Origin: Treponema sp.
GTDB lineage: Bacteria > Spirochaetota > Spirochaetia > Treponematales > Treponemataceae
NCBI GenBank assembly: GCA_016290335.1
Contig: JAEETM010000063.1
Span: 1-19,178 of the forward strand
Length of the DNA: 19,178 nt
Reading direction: 5' to 3'
Shown: in pieces, positions 14,860 through 19,178 of the stretch
How positions within the stretch are numbered: the first letter of the stretch is position 1
Layout of the letters: every line of letters starts with the position of its first letter
The notes under the pieces: generated by a model
The model's database searches: none
Told to the model about the DNA's origin: nothing
Seen by the model: the letters and a program-made list of their open reading frames with translations, nothing else
Program-made: the position numbers and the translations under genes

Positions 14860-14887
14860 GATTGTCGGGTCAAGCCCGACAATGACA
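14860..14887 (-). repeat. 28-bp palindromic repeat between purB and guaA
   Basis: Identical in sequence to the copy at 11140-11167 but in the opposite orientation. It fills half of the 54-bp gap between purB and guaA and sits just upstream of the guaA ribosome binding site, where its hairpin could set relative expression within the operon. Confidence 0.9.
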
Positions 14888-14891
14888 GTTT

Positions 14892-16307
14892 TTACAAGTT
14901 AATCTCGGCTGATTCTTTAGCTACATCTTTGAGTAATGGCTTAATTTTTTCTACTAATGCGGTTACCTGTTCAGGACATCTTCCAATGTAAAGCGATGGA
15001 TTAAGAAGCTCTGTCATTTCGGCTTCGGTAAGTCCAAACTCTTTTTCCTGAGCAAGGCGTGCAAGCAAATCACACTCTTCGCCGTTCTTCATTTTTGCTG
15101 TAGCTTCCATAGAACAGCGGCGGATAATTTCGTGCAACTGCTGACGGTTACCACCACGTTTTACTGCTTCCATCATAAGGTTTTCGGTTGCAATAAAAGG
15201 AAGGTATTCGCGGCAGGTTTTTTCAATAATCTTTTCGTTTACGTGAAGTCCGTCGGTTACATTCTGAGCAAGACGCAAAATTGCATCGCAGCAGAGGAAG
15301 CCTTCCGGTAAAGAAATACGGCGGTTTGCAGAATCATCAAGAGTGCGCTCAAGCCACTGAGTACAAGCGGTCATTGGAGCGTTAAGGGCATCGGCCATAA
15401 GGTAGCGTGCCAGAGAACAGATTCTTTCTGAACGCATTGGATTTCGTTTGTAAGCCATTGCAGAAGAACCAATCTGATTTTTTTCAAAAGGCTCTTCAAC
15501 CTGACGGTCGTGCTGCAAAAGACGGATATCGTTAGCCATTCGGTAACAGCTCTGTGCAACTGATGAAAGTGCATTCAAAATACGGCTGTCCACCTTTCGT
15601 GGATAAGTCTGTCCCTGAACGTCAAAAATCTTATCAAAATCAAAATCTTTAGCAATAAGTTCGTTAAGCTTTTCACATTTTTTGTGGTCGCCTTCGAACA
15701 AATCCATAAAGCTGGCTTCTGTACCTGTTGTACCGCGGCAGCCAAGGAACTTTACGTTTTCAATTGCAAAATCAATTTCTTCCAAGTCAGAAAGGAAATC
15801 CTGCATCCAGAGTGTAGCGCGTTTTCCAACTGTTACAAGCTGTGCCGGCTGATAGTGAGTGTAGCCCAAGGTTGGAAGCGATTTATATTTGTCTGCAAAA
15901 TCACTGAGGTTAGAAATAACCTTAAGCAATTCACCGCGGAGATAACGCAAGCCGTCGCGATAGATGATGAGGTCTGCATTGTCGGTAACGTAGCAGCTAG
16001 TTGCACCAAGGTGAATAATTCCTGCTGCCGATGGAGCAACTTTTCCGTAAGCGTAAACATGAGCCATAACATCGTGGCGCACTTCTTTTTCTCGGGCAGC
16101 AACTACGTCGTAATCAATATCTGTAATGTGCTCTGAAAGCTCTTTTACCTGGGCTTCTGTAACTGGCAGGCCAAGTGCGCTTTCTGCTTTTGCAAGAGCA
16201 ACCCAAAGCTTTCGCCAGGTCTGATAGCGTGTATCTGAAGAAAAAAGCTTGAGCATGTAATCAGAAGCATAGCGTGATGATAAAGGTGTTTCGTAAGTAT
16301 CTTTCAT
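14892..16307 (-). CDS. purB: Adenylosuccinate lyase, eukaryote-like subtype
   Basis: 471 residues; splits SAICAR to AICAR and adenylosuccinate to AMP, both releasing fumarate. The fumarase-superfamily signature GSSAMAYKRNP is at 280-290 (catalytic Ser in the GSS), with the histidine motif GYTHYQPAQ (H151). RGTTGTEASF (191-200), WLERTLDDSANRRI and LPFIATENLMMEAVKRGGNRQ closely follow the animal ADSL pattern rather than the shorter B. subtilis type. Start at 16307 has AGGAT 7 nt upstream, which overlaps the purC stop; the gap to purC is 9 bp, so the two are tightly coupled. Works directly after PurC in the pathway. Confidence 0.95.
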   Translation of the reverse strand: MKDTYETPLSSRYASDYMLKLFSSDTRYQTWRKLWVALAKAESALGLPVTEAQVKELSEHITDIDYDVVAAREKEVRHDVMAHVYAYGKVAPSAAGIIHLGATSCYVTDNADLIIYRDGLRYLRGELLKVISNLSDFADKYKSLPTLGYTHYQPAQLVTVGKRATLWMQDFLSDLEEIDFAIENVKFLGCRGTTGTEASFMDLFEGDHKKCEKLNELIAKDFDFDKIFDVQGQTYPRKVDSRILNALSSVAQSCYRMANDIRLLQHDRQVEEPFEKNQIGSSAMAYKRNPMRSERICSLARYLMADALNAPMTACTQWLERTLDDSANRRISLPEGFLCCDAILRLAQNVTDGLHVNEKIIEKTCREYLPFIATENLMMEAVKRGGNRQQLHEIIRRCSMEATAKMKNGEECDLLARLAQEKEFGLTEAEMTELLNPSLYIGRCPEQVTALVEKIKPLLKDVAKESAEINL

Positions 16308-16316
16308 TGTTTTATC

Positions 16317-17186
16317 CTAGAGTTTTTTTCCTGTGAGTTTTTCGTAGCCTTCAAGATAGATGGCGATTGTTTTGTCTACAACTTCCTGTGGAAGAGTCCA
16401 GTCGTCATGAGGATTTGCAGTGAGCCAGTCGCGGGCAAACTGTTTGTCGTAAGATGGTTCTGCGTGGCCAATTTCGTACTGGTCCTTTGGCCAGAAACGT
16501 GATGAATCTGGAGTAAGCATTTCATCGCCAACAACAATTTCGCCATTTTCATCAAGACCAAACTCAAACTTTGTGTCTGCAATAATTATGCCCTTTGTAA
16601 GTGCGTACTCGGCACATTTTTTATAAAGAGCAATTGAGTAGTCGCGGAGCTTTGTTGCGTATTCTTTTCCTTTGCCAGGGAAGCGTTTTTCAAGATAATC
16701 TATTGACTGTTCAAAAGAAATGTTTTCATCGTGGTCGCCGATTTCGGCTTTTGTAGAAGGAGTGTAGATTGGTTCAGGGAGCTTTTCTGATTCCTGGAGT
16801 CCTGCAGGAAGCTTGATTCCGCAAACTGTCTGATTCTGCTTGTAGCTTTTCCAGCCTGAACCTGTGATGTAACCGCGTACAATACATTCAACAGGAAGCA
16901 TTTTAAGCTTTTTACACAACATACTGTTTCCCTTGAACTTATCCTGTCTGAAAAACTCAGGCATATCGTTTACATCAACCGAAACCATGTGATTTTTGAT
17001 AATGTCTTTGGTGTAATCAAACCAGAACTTAGACATCTGTGTTAAAACAGTACCTTTTTTTGTTACAATGTTGTTAAGAATAACATCAAAACAGCTGATT
17101 CTGTCTGTTGCAACAAGAATAAGGTTGTCCCCAACATCATAAATCTCTCTGACTTTACCTTCTTTGATAGGCGAAAACTCTTTCAT
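16317..17186 (-). CDS. purC: SAICAR synthetase
   Basis: 289 residues; joins aspartate to CAIR with ATP to give SAICAR, the step just before PurB. Signatures visible: GKVREIYDVGD near 10-20, LPVECIVRGYITGSGWKSY (about 97-115), IIADTKFEFG and the closing DEMLTPDSSRFW. The C-terminal extension (YDKQFARDWL onward) matches the longer yeast-like form rather than the approximately 237-residue E. coli form. First gene of the purC-purB-guaA operon. AAGGA lies close upstream of the ATG, and a TTGACA promoter is about 60 bp upstream. Confidence 0.95.
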   Translation of the reverse strand: MKEFSPIKEGKVREIYDVGDNLILVATDRISCFDVILNNIVTKKGTVLTQMSKFWFDYTKDIIKNHMVSVDVNDMPEFFRQDKFKGNSMLCKKLKMLPVECIVRGYITGSGWKSYKQNQTVCGIKLPAGLQESEKLPEPIYTPSTKAEIGDHDENISFEQSIDYLEKRFPGKGKEYATKLRDYSIALYKKCAEYALTKGIIIADTKFEFGLDENGEIVVGDEMLTPDSSRFWPKDQYEIGHAEPSYDKQFARDWLTANPHDDWTLPQEVVDKTIAIYLEGYEKLTGKKL

Positions 17187-17221
17187 TTGAATACTTCCTT
17201 TTAGACTTAATATTATTGAAG

Positions 17222-17250
17222 ATTTTGATTATTTTCGCCTTGTTTGTCAA
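17222..17250 (-). promoter_or_regulatory. Putative promoter of the purine operon
   Basis: Minus-strand TTGACA (17245-17250), 17-nt spacer, CAAAAT (17222-17227). The -35 is perfect and the -10 partial (4 of 6). The leader of about 30 nt carries the purC AAGGA. No purine riboswitch or PurR box is obvious in the 79-bp gap. Confidence 0.55.
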
Positions 17251-17265
17251 TTACTGTGGCTATTT

Positions 17266-18843
17266 TTAGTTTAACCAAAGTCCATCCAGGGCCGCAAAAC
17301 GTTTTGTAAGCCAGTCTTTAAGGTAATCGGCAGCTTCTTTTTGGGTTTTGCAGGCGGCGGCTTTATTGTTTAACTCATTTCCAATAGAGCCGTTGTTGCC
17401 GATGTTGTTCCAGCGTTTGTAGTTATTGGCAAAGTTTGTTGTGTATTTGTTGCTGACCTCGTCAATCTGGGCAGTAAGCTTACTTAAAACATCATCATTA
17501 TGAATCTGCTGCCATTTAGCTTTTACTTTTTGCTGGAACCAGTCGCAGTTGATAAAGATTATAAACCAGGGATTTGCATAACCCTTATTCTGATAGTTTA
17601 CATCATATCCACTTACGCCGGCGAACAAGCCCTGAGCATCTGCACAATGTCTTTTGTTTCCAAGGGCAGAGTCAAAATCCCAGGGAGCTTCAAAGGTAAG
17701 ACGTTTTGTATTTTTGCCAAAATCTAAATCCATATAAAAGCTTGACCAGTAAATATCAGCATCGCAGCAAACCTCGTTCAGAATGTAAGTGTTAACTAAC
17801 GAATCTACATCGATAATTTTTGAAACGCAGGCAAGGATTTTTTCATCATCAGAAAGGTTTGTGTTATCATCAAACTGCATTTCTACCGGTGTATAATTTT
17901 CATCAAACTCGGAAAACTTTTTTTCATAAACAGCTTCGTAACAGATTTTCCATAGGTTGTTCATATAGTTTCCAATAAAATCAACCTGAGCATTATCGTA
18001 AATGTCGCTTTTGATTGTGTAGCCTTTTGTAAGATTGTGGACTTCAATTCTTTCGTTGTTTTTGTCGTCAAGATGATGAAGATAATTTATATCAAACTTA
18101 TAATCCTCATACTGGCTGTAGTTATCCAGCTCTAACAAATAACCAATATCTGTACCTGTGTAATTATCCTTTGGTTCAGAAATATTGATTCGGTTTTTAT
18201 TTGTTTGCTGTTGTTCTACAAGAAGATAAACGCCCCAATATTTGTTATTTATGTAAACATCAACTAACTGATAGTCAGTGGTGTAATAATCTGGGGCAAT
18301 CAGCTGGCTCATATAAAAGGCAGTTGCATCGCGTAAAAAAGACCAGTCCTTGTAGGAAGCAGTTAAAACCCAGCTTTTAAATGCCTTTCCATTATTCAAA
18401 CCAAGCATACTCTGTTTTTCATCAAACTTGATTCGCAAAGGTTTTTTGTCATAGCTTGTTGTCCAGTTTCCTCGAACCTTTACTTGACCGTCAACTTCAT
18501 TTACCTTGGAATCTATTTCGCCATCTTGTTTATAAAGGGTGATTTTGCATTTTTCGTAATAAGGCTCCGGAGCTTGTTCTCCCCAGCCCCAACCCCAGCC
18601 ATTATTTTGTGTTACCTTAGATTTGGGTTTTTCAACAAAATCATTTTTTCCTGTTTTGGAAATAATTTTAATTACAGGCAGATTGTGATTGATTGTTGAA
18701 TAATCAAGAGTGTCAGCCGGGGTATAGGGGGCATTATTATTCTTGGAGTTTAAGTTTGCACAGCCTGTGATTGTAAGTGGAGCTATGCAAAGCAGTGCAA
18801 GGACGAAGTTTAACAGATTTAATTTGTAAGTTTTTTTAATCAT
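17266..18843 (-). CDS. CotH-kinase-family lipoprotein
   Basis: 525 residues. A lipoprotein signal peptide ends in LTITGC (Cys28), so the mature protein should be membrane anchored and exported. CotH-family features: RGNWTTSYDKKPLRIKFD (124-141), FKSWVLTASYKDWSFLRDATA (155-175), VDVYINNKYWGVYLLVEQ (194-211) and the acidic PWDFDSALGN motif (D389, D391) typical of this atypical protein-kinase-like family. Known members phosphorylate spore coat proteins in Bacillus; in non-sporulating spirochetes the role is unknown. An odd GWGWGWGE run lies at 83-90. AGGA (18851-18854) is 7 nt before the ATG; a palindromic repeat sits just upstream. The downstream purine operon has its own promoter. Confidence 0.88.
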   Translation of the reverse strand: MIKKTYKLNLLNFVLALLCIAPLTITGCANLNSKNNNAPYTPADTLDYSTINHNLPVIKIISKTGKNDFVEKPKSKVTQNNGWGWGWGEQAPEPYYEKCKITLYKQDGEIDSKVNEVDGQVKVRGNWTTSYDKKPLRIKFDEKQSMLGLNNGKAFKSWVLTASYKDWSFLRDATAFYMSQLIAPDYYTTDYQLVDVYINNKYWGVYLLVEQQQTNKNRINISEPKDNYTGTDIGYLLELDNYSQYEDYKFDINYLHHLDDKNNERIEVHNLTKGYTIKSDIYDNAQVDFIGNYMNNLWKICYEAVYEKKFSEFDENYTPVEMQFDDNTNLSDDEKILACVSKIIDVDSLVNTYILNEVCCDADIYWSSFYMDLDFGKNTKRLTFEAPWDFDSALGNKRHCADAQGLFAGVSGYDVNYQNKGYANPWFIIFINCDWFQQKVKAKWQQIHNDDVLSKLTAQIDEVSNKYTTNFANNYKRWNNIGNNGSIGNELNNKAAACKTQKEAADYLKDWLTKRFAALDGLWLN

Positions 18844-18861
18844 TTTTGTATCCTGGAAATA

Positions 18862-18889
18862 GATTGTCGGGTCAAGCCCGACAATGACA
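18862..18889 (-). repeat. 28-bp palindromic repeat in the CotH leader
   Basis: Third identical 28-bp copy, same orientation as the one upstream of guaA. It lies 18 bp before the CotH start and directly before its ribosome binding site. Confidence 0.9.
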
Positions 18890-18953
18890 GTGTAATTAAC
18901 AATAATTGTTTTATTAACAATATGGAAGTTTAATTAATAATGACAAAGACAAT

Positions 18954-18990
18954 AAAATAAAGCCAGTTCTAATTAAACTGGCTTTATTTT
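18954..18990. terminator. Perfect bidirectional intrinsic terminator
   Basis: Perfect 15-bp stem AAAATAAAGCCAGTT (18954-18968) and its complement (18976-18990) around a 7-nt loop, giving GGCTTTATTTT outflow on both strands. It lies 32 bp after the stop of the last minus-strand gene, which it should terminate, and insulates the CotH gene. Confidence 0.85.
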
Positions 18991-19022
18991 ATAGAAAAAA
19001 GTGTCTAAAAAAATATGGGAAA

Positions 19023-19178
19023 TTATCCTATATCAATATTCTGTCCAACAAGTCCAACAAAAGCGCCTGCCTTTGCTTCGCTTGAATCTGGATGAGCGAT
19101 GAGCCACTTGTTGCGAGCCCAAAGCAATTTATCTTCAAGATTCTTTGCTTCAATATTTGGTTTTTCTGTGTTTGTATC
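19023..19178 (-). CDS. C-terminal 51 residues of an unidentified protein
   Basis: An open frame enters from the right edge and ends in TAA at 19023-19025, directly before a strong terminator. The tail reads NLEDKLLWARNKWLIAHPD, then AGAFVGLVGQNIDIG. The charged helical stretch followed by a short hydrophobic end is not one I can assign. It is a real gene end by position (frame open to the window edge, terminator just after), but the family is unknown. Confidence 0.6.
   Translation of the reverse strand, partial: DTNTEKPNIEAKNLEDKLLWARNKWLIAHPDSSEAKAGAFVGLVGQNIDIG

Noticed and set aside
14838..14882. Longer guaA reading frame starting inside the palindromic repeat (MSGLTRQS...)
   Set aside because: The extra 15 residues are only a translation of the repeat; AGGAGG at 7 nt and the conserved MREKIVVLDFGSQ fix the start at 14837.

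Overview
The window looks like chromosomal DNA from a host-associated Treponema-type spirochete. The evidence is a moderately AT-rich genome with short intergenic gaps and strong AAGGA/AGGAGG ribosome binding sites. It also has membrane cyclases with a jelly-roll plus 7TM (7TMR-DISM-like) architecture, a CheX-type chemotaxis phosphatase, a CotH-family lipoprotein, and a 28-bp palindromic repeat scattered between genes. The genus is an inference from gene style; there is no rRNA or marker gene to settle it.

Layout. 1-819 (minus, cut by the window edge) is a secreted protein made of 21-residue EWYxYD repeats. 993-5471 and on to 7396 (plus) carries a cytoplasmic GH51 alpha-L-arabinofuranosidase, a NudC-type NADH/NAD-cap pyrophosphatase, and two overlapping genes for membrane class III nucleotide cyclases. 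7536-9361 (plus) is an operon of a metal-dependent amidohydrolase with the AzlC/AzlD branched-chain amino acid exporter. 9428-9886 is cheX. 9903-12229 (minus), with a plus-strand gene at 12362-12709, looks like a mobile defence-type patch: a DUF262-HNH protein, an EcoRI-family adenine methyltransferase and a small XRE regulator. 12774-12876 (minus) looks like an unannotated small RNA with its own promoter and terminator. 12951-17186 (minus) is a purine operon transcribed purC-purB-guaA. 17266-18843 (minus) is a CotH-family lipoprotein. The last 156 bases hold the C-terminus of an unrecognised minus-strand gene.

Main point of interest. The two tandem cyclases each lack half of the class III catalytic residues, and the halves are complementary. 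The first keeps the substrate/transition-state Thr, Asn and Arg but has lost both metal Asp. The second keeps both metal Asp but has lost the Thr, Asn and Arg. This is the logic of the mammalian C1/C2 adenylate cyclase, here split over two translationally coupled bacterial genes, each with its own sensory ectodomain and 7TM domain. Secondary points are the methyltransferase paired with a DUF262-HNH protein, the orphan small RNA after guaA, eukaryote-like forms of GuaA and PurB, two promoters that appear to start transcription at the ATG, and a palindromic repeat that supplies the apparent nudC start codon.
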